DNA of 64,000 nucleotides, taken from Cladopsammia gracilis. Lineage: Eukaryota; Cnidaria; Anthozoa; Scleractinia; Dendrophylliidae. Positions 1-12,500 of this stretch are shown in pieces. The notes beneath the pieces were generated by a model. The model did not search any database and was not told the origin of the DNA. It worked only from the letters and a program-made list of their open reading frames with translations. The DNA is taken from NCBI GenBank assembly GCA_022457155.1, contig JAJGOT010000022.1, positions 1,217,501 to 1,281,500 on the forward strand, written 5' to 3'. The translations under genes and the position numbers were made by a program. Within the stretch, counting starts at the first letter, position 1, and the number at the start of each line of letters is the position of its first letter.

Positions 1-346
1 AAGCAAGATTTTATCCCAGGAAGCTCTTCTTTTTCCACTAAAGCGGCTTCTGAGTATCCCTGTCTTGAGTAGCAAACCGCGAAAAAATGCAGGAAAGTAA
101 CGACTCATAATTTCAACCGTTTTCTCCGCTCAGTAAACACAGCAGACAATCAAAGTGTTTTTCTAGCTGACGTGACATTCGGCCGTGTAACCGCGCAAAA
201 AACAAAGCCTCGCTTTGGTTTCTACATGACGTCGTATGCGCATGTTTTGCAACGTCATATGCGCCCGCGAGCTAGTCCTGCGCGACGGAGCGCGGTCCTG
301 TGTGACACACCACGATGTGACGCGCGGTCCTGTGTGACACACACAC

Positions 347-454
347 GCGCCCGCGAAACATTCCGCTATCCATGACCATGAAAAATGACGGCACAGGTTC
401 TATGAGTATGGGGCTGCGCAGCCAGGCCTTCGGCCTGGCGAGTGCTCCGCTATC
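347..454 (+). repeat. Dispersed GC-rich repeat, copy 1
   Basis: GCGCCCGCGAAACATTCCGC, then ccatgaccatgaaaaatgac, ggttctatgagtatgg, a GGCCTTCGGCC hairpin and gctccgctat. The same order occurs at 31825-31935. Confidence 0.75.
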
Positions 455-998
455 AAGTAGAAAATGACAGAAAGAAAAGGTGAATATAAATAAGTGTGAA
501 ACAGATAACTAACATTCTTTTGTTCTAAGTTATGTGAATAACTTAGCACGGTTACACCAACCGACACCTGCATCAACGCGTTGCCGAACACAGCGCACGG
601 AATTCAGCCGTAGGAAAACACATGTACAAGGAGCATGGAATGCTGAAGCCAATTTTCGGTACTTAAAAAGTGCCGAAATAAATTTGATTGTCTCATTCAT
701 GAGATGCTTCTAATCAAAGAACCCAAACCAACTTTGAACGGGCAATCAGACTCTATCCGGCCGCGCTAAGTTATTCACATAACTTAGAACAAAAGATTGT
801 TAGTTATCTGTTTCACTTATTTATAGAGTGATTTTACTTCATCTGTGAAACACTATCTAACAATTAGTGTGTGATAGTCCAAATTAAACAAAAGGAAACA
901 ATGGAATTCTAGTCTAATAGTGCGTACTACTCTACTAACTATTTCACAGATGAAGTAAAATCACTCTAGTCACCTTTTCTTTCTGTCATTTTCTACTT
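455..998. repeat. Nested foldback element
   Basis: Three inverted pairs form an ordered, nested structure. 455-483 pairs with 970-998 (aagtagaaaatgacagaaag). 487-547 pairs with 765-825 (aacttagaacaaaa...gttagttatc). 826-852 pairs with 942-966 (gagtgattttacttcatctg). No coding capacity is seen. It lies left of the last recognised exon of the minus-strand ADAMTS gene. Confidence 0.75.
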
Positions 999-1669
999 CA
1001 TAATGATGTCATCAGAGACATCGAAACGTCGTATCGCGTTAATTTTTGTATTTCTACCAATAATTTTTAACAAAGGTTAATTAAAAATGCCTAAAACTTT
1101 GGTTCCATACCTTTATTTTTTCCTTTTTTAACATGAGTTTATACGCTTAGCTATATGGTTCGGTTACTACTCAAAAGTGAGAAGCGAAAACGAAACTCTT
1201 GCCAAATCTATTCTAAATATTTCTCTGTGCTATACTAGATGTTGTCAGTTAGACCTATATTTCCTCAGTGCAAGCCTCATTTTGTAGCAGACCCGACTTT
1301 AACTGAACTGTTCTTGCTTATAGAGCAAAACAAGTAAGACTCGCCATGTTTTACTGATTATATTCTTATGTTCTTACTGGTCATGTTCTTGGAAAAAAGT
1401 GGTGCCACAACGTAACTGAAGTGAAGAAATCTGCCGTTGAATTAACCTGTTGCCACAAAAACGGCAAATGGCAAAGATTATGGCTTCTGATAATGAACAT
1501 GGCACAATCAGGTCCAAACCAGTGAAAAATAGTTCGCTTAGGCCAACAGATCTGAGCAAGGGTCATAGGTATGGACAAAATCATGTTTGCGTCTCTGGCT
1601 ACGTTATCTGCTATCCTGAAATCTAAAAGATCTTACCTCAAACTAAGGTGTATGCACTTATTTACTTAC

Positions 1670-4600
1670 GCAGGATTGTTGCACTCGCGCACTCTTTTCC
1701 TTAGTCCTTCCCCACAGGGTGGGTAACACGCGCTCCACTCTTTCCAGGCCCCCCAGTTGCCATCCACGTCCTGGTATCCTTTTGTTCCGACACTAACACA
1801 TCTACCACGGCGACACCACTGGTGGAAACAATTAGACAACAGCTTGAACATAAGTGTCTCCTTAAAACTAACTATAAGATTTACCTGGTGGTTTGCAAAA
1901 GAAACGACCCTCGCTTTTTAGAATTTTTTTACTATCGTCACTTTAATTCGGGTAGTCTCCGATGTGTGTTCAGTTTGATCCCGCCAAAATTTTATAGCAG
2001 CAAAATACAAATTTAAAGGCAAATACAGCGCACAGAAGTTGTTCTGTTCTTAAAAATACTGAATGGTCTAAATGAAAATTCCCTCCCCATTAACCTTAAC
2101 CGCCTGTAAGGCTTCTCTGTCCTTTTTGGCGAAGCTTGTACTGAATTAAATAAATACATAAACATAAGGGCTTGCCTTTGTACTAAGTTATAAGGCCTTC
2201 TAAAGCGGAAGCGTGGCGTTGTGTTTCCGCATTTGGCGGACTTTACTACTGTGATAATTGCTGCAGCAATGATTCAATGATGAGGTAGGGGAGAGAGTTT
2301 GTTTTTGTACCTTTTTCGAATCGCACGATGTTCCATCTGCCGCCGGTTCATCATTAGAAGAGCAGTAACCGTCAGGCTTCTCACAATATAAGTTGACACA
2401 CATATTCTGTAGTAAAGCAAGAGAAAATGATTTAAGAAAACAAAACCTCGTGCCCATGCATGATAATTATTTTCAATCTAATATTAGCTTGCGCCCATGC
2501 CTTGAAGGGTATTTGCTTTTTCACTCCCATGACCGCACGGTCTCTATTCCACAGAGATCAGATATCATATATCACATTATAAGCTCTCATCATAGCTGGA
2601 GGTATCGTATGTTGTGTGAAAGGCTGCGAAAATCAACAAACCCGCCAACTCGAAAATTACATGATGTCATTCTGACATCGACCAATCAGGTGTCGGCCTT
2701 AAAATAATCATGCACACCACCCCATGCAGTATGACACCGAACTAATAATAGATTTAAAATAATTTTCATTGGAAGAGGTCCATGTATGGGGGGGTGGGGG
2801 TGGGGGGGGGGGGAGATCTTTTTCTTAGATTATTTGCTCTCGAGTAAAGCCGTATAATGACGCAACTCAGCAATTATGCCATAATTTTTGCACTCCTTTT
2901 TAAACATACACAGTTAAAAATAACTCATTCTGGGAGTTTCAGATCAGGAGAAAACTAATCTAGATAATTTTTTCTAGCTAAGATCAAATGTTATTTTACT
3001 CTCCGATGTCTCCAAAGATTTAAAGATTACACCTTTCCTAACTTTCTGTAATGCCATTTCCCGAAAATCCTCCGAAACGTTCCCAAACTGTTTCCTTTTC
3101 ATTCTGTACAATTAAAATTTACTTAGCAACGCAATGACGTTAAGATTAATTTCGGGCTCAGCCAGCTGTCGACGAAGAGCCCGAAAAATATATGTTAACC
3201 GCGCGATTAAATAAAGGGCTTAGAGACTATTCTAAATGATGAACATAATGAGCTAGCCAAGTGGAAAACAAAGCTATTGCTTGATTGCTCCACTTCAACC
3301 TAGAGACTTATCACATGGCATGCCTTTACCTGCTTCAAGTCCGGGATATCACAAACACGTGACCCAGCACCGAACATGCGCACACACTGCTCGTTACCAT
3401 TATAGAGTTTTCCCGGCAGTCCTTCAGGTATTGAGACCTTGTTGTCGGCCTTGTCGTTCAGGCATTCAGACTGAGTTGTCCTAAACAAAGGAAAGTTTCC
3501 GTTTAGTAAAGGTAGCTATTTTTTGTGCAACCAGCGTTGACGGCATATTTAACTATTATAGCGCGAAAGCGCGCGTGATATCGCCTAATACTTAGCCGAC
3601 GAGGCCGTAGGCCGAGTCGGCTAAAATTAGGCGATATCACGCAAGCTTGAGCGCTATAATAGTTTTATAATTCAACACATTGATAACAAAGCACAGGTTG
3701 AAGAAAAAATATCGCCGACAAGCCTTTTATTTAAAAAAAAAAAGCTTACAGATGTTTTACCGCGCGAAACTTGCAACATCACACAGTGGCGCCTTTGTCA
3801 ATATTGTGCAAGCTTGAATTGAACACTATAACTGTTTTATAATTCAACAAATTGATAACAAATCACAGTTTCGAGAAAAAAATCATTGAGATATACAGCC
3901 TTTCATAAAGTAAAAAGGCTAACTACAATATTTTACCTCGCACCATTTCTTAAACAACAAGCAATGAATGCCGAAATTTTTGCCAAGCTAAAATTAATTT
4001 AGCATACACAATCAGTTGACAGTTTCATATGAAGAGCTTTCGTCTACTCAAAGAACGGGACAGAGTAGTGACTACAAGAATTAAAACACAGTAAAATGGC
4101 ATAGAATGTCTTAGTTACAAGTGTTTCGTATCTTAAAAAGTTCAATTCAGAATCAAAACAAATTGAACAAACACACGGCTACGAACCTAAACATAGCAGC
4201 GAAAAGTCGGAAAGAACTGCAGCGTGGACAGTAAGCTTACAAAAATTCACAGCTAAAGGATACAAGAAACGGTTAAAACATCGTACCTGTAGTTGATTTG
4301 GCTTTTTAGTCCCTTTCATAAGCACCAAATTTTCAAACATTGAAGTACGAGCTGAGTCGATCAATGTTGTTTACAAACTTGGAATGCTCGTTTTTTAGCT
4401 CACACAGTCGTAATGACGAGATCAGAAACTTTTCTGAGGAAACATCAAGCCTATATCATATTCCAGAGGTGATTACCAAAGGAATTTCACGAAAATTGTG
4501 CTCCTGCATTCACTTCTTGTCGAGCGGTTAAACTTTGAACCAGTTTTCATTCAGCTAAGCCAAGAAACACTGCGACCGCGACAACGCGAAAATTTCGCGC

Positions 4601-6530
4601 CTTTTTTGTCCAATCATGTGAACAGTATTTTTCTCTTTTCTTTTCTTCTCTTTTTTTCTTTCTTTTCCCTTTTTTAACTAATAGTTCACGCACCTTTTCG
4701 CCAAAAAACACGAAATTGCAGGCAGCAGTCATTTTCACTTTCCTTCAAAATGCGAAATTTACTGCCATTTAACTATTATAGCGCGAAAGCGCGCGTGATA
4801 TCGCCTAATACTTAGCCGACGAGGCCGTAGGCCGAGTCGGCTAAAATTAGGCGATATCACGCAAGCTTGAGCGCTATAATAGTTTTATAATTCAACACAT
4901 TGATAACAAAGCACAGTTTGAAGAAAAAATATCGCCGACTAGCCTTTTATTTAAAAAAAAAAGCTTACAGATGTTTTACCGCGCGAAACTTGCAACATCA
5001 CACAGTTCATGAATGAAAGTGGCGCCTTTGTCAATATTGTGCAAGCTTGAACACTATAACTGTTTTATAATTCAGCACATTGATAACAAATCACAGTTTC
5101 GAGAAAAAAATCATTTAGATATACAACCTATCATTAAGTAAAAAGGCTAACTACAATATTTTACCTCGCACCATTTCTTAAACAACAAGCAATGAATGCC
5201 GAAACTTTTGCTAAGCTAAAATTAAGCTTAATTTAGCGTACATGTACACAATCAGTTGACAGTTTCTACGAAGAGCTTTCGTCTACTCAAAGAACGGGAC
5301 AGAGTAGTGACTACAAAAATTAAAACACAGTAAAATGGTATAGAATGTCTTAGTTACAAGTGTTTCGTATCTTAAAAAGTTCAATTCAGAATCAAAACAA
5401 ATTGAACAAACACACGGCTACGAACCTAAACATAGCGGCAAAAAGTCGGAAAGAACTGCAGTGTGGACAGTAAGCTTACAAAAATTCACAGCTAAAGGAT
5501 ACAAGAAACGGTTAAAACATCGTACCTGTAGTTGATTTGGCTTTTTAGTCTCTTCCATAAGCACCAAATTTTCAAACATCGAAGTACGAGCTGAGTCGAT
5601 CAATGTTGTTTACAAACTTGGAATGCTCGTTTTTTAGCTCCCACAGTCGTAATGACGAGATCAGAAACTTTTCTGAGGAAACATCAAGTCTATATCATAT
5701 TCCAGAGGTGATTACCAAATTAATTTCACGAAAATTGTGCTCCTTCATTCACTTCTTGTCGAGCGGTTAAACTTTGAACCAGTTTTCATTCAGCTACGCC
5801 AAGAAACAACACTGCGACCGCGACAACGCGAAAATTTCGCGCCTTTTTTGTCCAATCATGTGAACAGTATTTTTCTCTTTTCTTTTCTTTTCTTTTCTTC
5901 TTTTCTTCTCTTTTTTTTCTTTCTTTTCCCTTTTTTAACTAATAGTTCACGCACTTTTTTCGCTAAAAAACACGAAATTGCAGGCAGCAATCATTTTCAC
6001 TTTCCTTCAAAATGCGAAATTTACCGCCATCGCTGGTTATATGTCATGTAGACATAACGCATATCGATAACTTTTTGACCATATTTGGGCAGTGTATCAA
6101 TGTGTTGAATTATAACACTGGTTATACGTCATGTGGACATAACGTCTATCGATACCTTTTTTACCATATTTGGGCAGTGTATCAATGTGTTGAATTATAA
6201 ATTTGCTTATTTGCTTAATGAAGTTAAATAATGAAAACATCCTTTAATGGAAATCTCGGCTAGAAAACATATTTCTTCTAGATCATTAGTTCGTGTCATT
6301 GTTAAACTGGTTTACGAGTTTTGAAGGTGATTACAAACTTTTAACTCTTGAATACTCGGCATTTTGTTTCTGTATTTTTTGCTTTCAAATTTCTCGCGCG
6401 CCACCATGTTTGTTTTCGCAAAGTTTGATAGGAAATTATGACGTCAGTGCGTTGTCGTTAGCTTTCAATACGACGGTTTAAGTCAACATCATGTAAATTT
6501 ATATATATATCATGTAAATTTATATATATT

Positions 6531-6565
<35 letters not shown>

Positions 6566-9500
6566 ATATATATAGATATATATATATGCTTTTAATGCAT
6601 ATTTGACTGTCGCGAAATCTTCTCATCTTCTGTAACTCCATATTGACATCTTCGACAACACAATGACGCCATAAATTACCATAAAGAAAATATGGCGGCG
6701 CGCGGCAAATTTAAACTGAAAAAATAACACGTCGCATTCAGTAGCCAGTTACGGAGATACCGACTTAAAACCCCAGCATGAGTTAAATATAACCATTACG
6801 AATACCTTGGATCTAAAACTGTTTTTCAGCCGCGAGGTTCGCTTTAAAGTCATATTATACCGCAACTTACTGTAGGAAGTTTGTAATGTAATTCCTGCTG
6901 CATGGTGACCAATCAAATGCCGTGATTTTTCCGCTGGCTCTTGTCGCCATGACGTAAACACCATCATTACATTTGTTGCTTTCCGAGTCATGCTCAGCTC
7001 CCAAACTATCACAAAACAATTGTATAAGATTCCCTCAGTGATCATTTAATGCTTAAAATTAAGAAACCATTTCTAGGTCGTGGTCATTTAAACCACATGA
7101 AAGTCTCATCATTTGCAGATGTCGTTGAATTTGTCACAAAGAAACGAAGCAATCTGGGTTTAGTCGAGACGCCTCGTTCCTATGAGATTTGTCAAACGCA
7201 TGGGTGAACTAACCAAAGCGTGCTGTGACATGCTTAGACTGCGGTTGCATAGAAAATGTAATTTCTGACGACTGAGTGACGTAGGAACGAATTAGGCAGA
7301 AATTATTATTCTGACGGCACGGCATAGAGGTTCGCTTGTCCTCATGGGACAGTACAGGATTATTTAAGGTTTTGGCGGGAGATATGTGTCATTCTACGTC
7401 GGTCAGTCTTCTGCAACGTTAGCTCTTTTCTTTTTAGTTTTCGATTAAGTTTCAGTCTTTCAAATAGGTTTGATACTGTGTTATAGCAAAATTATTTGAA
7501 AATGTTAATATCATCTGCCAGTTGTACCTCTGCCTCCGAGGTCTAGTGCCACTGCACTTTTATAGGGGGGTATACGTTTCCACAATTTTTGGCCACTTCT
7601 AAAGGGTGGTTTTTGGTGGTTTTTCGTATCTGGCGTGGCACAATTTTCTGTAATTTAATGTAAATTAAAATCTAATTTACAAAGTCAGGAGAATGTAAAG
7701 AATATATTAGCAGGATACATCCGTCAGATGACTGACTGGCTCATCCTAAATAAACTCATATCACATTGAATGTCTCGTCTTAGTGGAGTCAGAATACGAC
7801 ATATGTTCCGGCGGGAACATCTTGATACCTACTTGTGAGCTGTTTCATGAGCCAGTGTGAACGCTGTTCCTAGTCCCGTGTCTTTATTAAGAGTGCAGCT
7901 GGTGTCGCGGTTACACATTCCTTTTAAATCAGCTAAGCCTAGACAGGAATGACAAAAAATTACCCTTGATTCCCAGTTAAAGCTATTGTGTAAAAAGGTT
8001 GATGTTAAACTTAACAGATAACTCACCTAGCAAAGTTCCACAATTTTCTCCCTTTACATTCCCTTTATTTCTACAAAAATTGTACCTGCAGAAGAGATAT
8101 GAATCATTGACAGTCTGTTATCAGCCGGTTTTTTTTTCAGAGGGGGTACTCAGCTATCATAGTGACAGGGCGGTGCGAATGAGGACAATTTGTTAGACCC
8201 AAAAAAAGTCCTATTAGGCTAAAACCAGACCGCAAAAAATACGTTCAACTGCCCAGAACTTAACCCCTCAAAAGTCCCTTTTCTCTATGCATAAAAGGTA
8301 ACGCTTTTGCCGACTCACCAAACCAAACTCTTTCAATCCAAAAAACTCACCACATAAAAGTCATCAGATCTCAAATTTCAAACTGTAAAAAGGCCTTCGC
8401 ACCAGCCCCCCCCCCCCCCCCCCCCCCTCCCGTTACTATCACACCTGAGTACCCCCGTTGGAAGTGTTTCTTTACGCTGAAGTAAGACAAGTGAATGTTG
8501 AAGAACGTACATTTTATCTTGCAGGAGCCGGATTGCGAGATCAGGGTCATTAACTTAAAATAATGCAAGGCTAATCAAACGATTACATTTCAGTCCCAAA
8601 TTATTGAAACTGTTTGAAAACTTGTATATAGCTCTAGCCAATCAAACAAAACGGTCGTAAATCGATCGATCGATCCATTATTAAATCAGGAGCAATACTA
8701 AAACCCAATTGTGACTTGGTCTACATGCGTTTTACTGCGCGGGGGGATTGGCACTGTTTGCAAAGTAGAAAATAAAACAGAATCGTTTAAAGAGTTTTGT
8801 ATATACCTTTCAGTATATACCTCGTTCAGCTTCGTCCTATTTTATATTTAATACATCTTACTTGGAAATAAGAGCTGCGTGGTCGAAGTGAGCTTGGTTG
8901 CTATCATCTGCAATATTTTGTCCTGTTGTCCATTTACAGAAACTTGACAAAGTACTAGCGGCATGTGTGCTGATAACAAGGCCAGGCTGATTAAAAAAAG
9001 TCAAATATAAGTTTAAGGCCCGGTCAGAAAAAAAAAATCTCAGGAACTAAGAACAATGTTTTTAATTAAGGATTTCTCCCGAAGCATGTTATGCATACCC
9101 CTTGTTTGTTAGTAATGTACACAACTGGACCCAGTTGTTCAAAAGGTGGATAGCCCTACCCACCGGATAAATCACTATCCAGTAGTTAACATAATTGGTT
9201 TTGTTAACACTTATCCATTGGATAGTGATTTATCCAATGGATAGCGCTATCCACCTTTCGAACAACCGGGGCCTAAAGTCAAAGTTTATATAGAATTGGA
9301 ACTGTTTTCTCGTCCCTCTAGTACCACCCTGCCTGGCCCAATCTATTGCCTCTGCCGTTATGGTCACCATACTAGTTCTTAAAGTCATACCGCGCAAGAC
9401 AGCGAAAGAAGAAATAATAAGAACAGCTAGCTAGAACTGGGCGTGACGTGCACAAAGAAAGCCGACCTACTGAGCTGATTATAAAGAAACATGGGTATAA

Positions 9501-12500
9501 ATATTTCTCACTGTTTACTTACCATGTCATGTTCGAGAATCAGGAGTTTGTGTATAATGTACTTGATGTTTGCACCAATAGAAGCATCTGCTAGAAGTCC
9601 GTGAGCCTGGAAGGTAAAAAGTGTTGTTCTTTGATATAACTTAACGAAATTTGATGTAAGGAGTTCGCAGAAAACGCGTTTTGAGTTTTTTCTGTGAGAG
9701 GGCACGTTTCATTTCCAGGGATTGAAGTTTTTGTCGCACATTTTTTGAGACTTCATTTTTGTCATAAATGTTCTGTTTTTGTCTTGCTAGAAAAATAATA
9801 GAATGGTTAGAATCTAGCTTGAAAGCACAGTGGATCCTGTCCCTCGCCATAAATTTACAAAAATTTATTTAAAAAAAGAATTTGACATAAAATTATAGAA
9901 TCATAATTAAGCAAGAGAGATTCTTTACACCTAAACACTATTTTTTTTCTAATTCTGTATACTTGCGGTATTTTACGAATGTTACATCAGTGTTTTCTTC
10001 ATACCATGTTGACAATAGTCGGCACGTATTTCTTTATCTGATCAACTCCATAAAACTTCGTCATCACTTTCTCCACAACGATCATGGACTCGATGGTTCT
10101 TTGACGGTTGTTCGATGAGCGGGGAAAATTCATGTGCGATTCGCTTTCGTCTGACTGCTGAAATGTTGATTTACCTGAAAAAATCAGATGAAAAAGAATA
10201 AAGCTCTATGCACGAAAGGGACTGCATCAGGCTGGAGATTTGGCACCTCATTGCCAATCATCAACACATCCTTGAAGTTAACTTTTGATTAATCGCTACA
10301 ATAACATGCATGAATACACATAGCCGATCAATGTGCGTGTTATGCTTTCACTGGGATACGAAATTGGTTCAAGAAAACTCTTGCGGAAAATATGCTGTTT
10401 TTAAAGTGACATTGTCGCGGATTCGCATGCGCGAACCAGGCTCACTTCCAATTTCGACTTCTCTTTCTTCTTTTCTTTTCGGCGTACCAAATATCCTTTT
10501 CCGTTCCGAGTTTCTTCCTTTTCCACCTTGACCGCCGCCACTAGTCGACGCCATTTTGAAATTGACACTTCAACTTGAAAAATTTCAGGCGGAACTTTTC
10601 AAGTTTCGATTTGAGAAACTGGTGCATGCGCCCTCGTGACAGTGTGAGCTAGTGCGCCTTTAACCAATCAGGAGGAAAAACAAAACCTACGCAATAGAAA
10701 TTCCCTTACAGCCTTACACCCATTTTCCAGATTCACCCAACGAGGAATGTTCATCAAAACGCTCGGAACTGTTGTACTTTTGTATCATTTTCCCATATCA
10801 CTGTCGTGCCTGAAAATTTGCGTACAGTTGGAGCTTTTCGGTTCTTTTAGCTGATTATTTCAACCGCAGAAAGGAATCTTATCTCCCGAATTCACCAGCT
10901 GCTTTCTCCTTTCCGAATACCCTAGCTGATCTTATTTCGTACCCAAAACGACATTTTAATCCCTCCGAAAGGCGTTAAATATTCCGATGTTACTAACATT
11001 TGAGGGGACATTTTTCTAAAGAAAACTCTCGTTTTTGATCGAATTTATTCGGAATTTTTAAGATGACTGAAGCCTTCCGAATAGCTTTCCACCGAAATGA
11101 TTCGTCGGGTGCTCCGGATTTTCCCGCGCATGATTCGTCGGGTGCTCCAGATTTTCCCGCGCATGATTCGTCGGGTGCTCCGGATTTTCCCGCTCTTGAT
11201 TCGTCGGGTGCTCCGGATTTTCCCGCGCATGATTCGTCGGGTGCTCCGGATTCTCCCGCGCTTGATTGCTTCATCACTGCATTATTTACTCTTGCTGTAA
11301 TTGACCAGATTTGCACACATTCAATTTAAAAAAATAATCATTGAGTAGAACTTTGAACCCATGTAAAGCGTAATAAATCGATAAAAGTTGATTCGAAAAC
11401 ATAGAGACACGTGTAGTTGTGTACGCTATTAGTGAAAACGGGTTTTGTTTACTCGTAAATTCTTCGCTCGGATTGTTTAAGAGCCTTCTCAGTTTATTTT
11501 GATCATTACATATCATCCTTTTCAATACCTTCCACTCCACACCAGCCAGCAGATCTTTTCTCTTCTTCCACAGCCTTCACAAGAGTCTGCAGGGGCGCTA
11601 AAGATCGTCTGTGGATCACGTGGGCTCGTGTTTTGTTCTTCCCCAGTCTCAAACGTTCAGGTAGAGGATTCACCATGAAAACGTCTTCTGGCGTGCGAAT
11701 AAATCCTTGCTTTATTATTGTTGTAAAGGAAGAAAGAAAAGAGAGTAGTGGAAAATAGCAAATTTAAATGATCTTGATAATAAAAGAAAGGGCGCTAGAT
11801 GAAGGGAGAACACAGCTTTAGGTACGAGGACTTTTGTGGAAATTGTGTGTTAAAATTACTTCAAGGATCGATTCTAATGGTCTCTAATGAACATAATGAA
11901 AAGATGATTATTAACTTGAAATGGTGAGACAAATAAGATAAATACCAAGAAAGCGTAGCAGCGTGTGAGCTGATAAAAGTTAATACACGTAGTGTTTTTG
12001 AGTGCATATGGAAGATGTAACATCATATCTCGATTTACAGTCCGCTGCCAGATTATTCTACTCGTCGCCCATTTTGTAAATTGGGAAACTGTAGTTCTCA
12101 CATAAACTCTGAATTGTTCCTAGGCCATCGTAACTTGATAAGAAATAAAACACAAACAGCGGTGATAAACATGGTAAACCAATTAACGCCAACCAATGTC
12201 AACATCAGCAGTGAGAAGCTGATGCTTTATTAGCTGCAGCTTCGTAGGACTGACAGTCCGTACTATTAAATTACTATTAAGATTGTTTTTCTTAATCTTG
12301 GTTCCACACCCCTAATTTTGAACTATACTAAACAGCTTTCAAACACTGTAACTGTTACTTTTGAGAATGTATGTCGCTTAGCATACGAAACGTCAAGTTT
12401 AGTATAAAAATGCGTTGGTTTACCATGTTTATCACCGCTGTTTGTGTTTTATTTCTTGTATTTCCCATTCATCCCCACCCAACCCCCCCCCCCCCCCCAC

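Noticed and set aside
1..1669. Search for the next (14th) exon of the minus-strand ADAMTS gene
   Set aside because: No phase-compatible PKNGGK-like exon could be read; the region is mostly foldback and GC-rich repeat.
4179..4364. Small minus-strand frames repeated at 5418-5603
   Set aside because: They repeat because of the 1.22-kb tandem duplication. No splice context or domain.
11099..11263. Regular 33-base repeats considered as a CRISPR array
   Set aside because: The units are directly adjacent with no variable spacers, and the genome is animal.
11063..11329. Open frames on both strands over the 33-base repeats (DSSGAPDFPAH-type text)
   Set aside because: A repeat with a period divisible by three is open in several frames at once; the stretch is intronic and part of a dispersed repeat.
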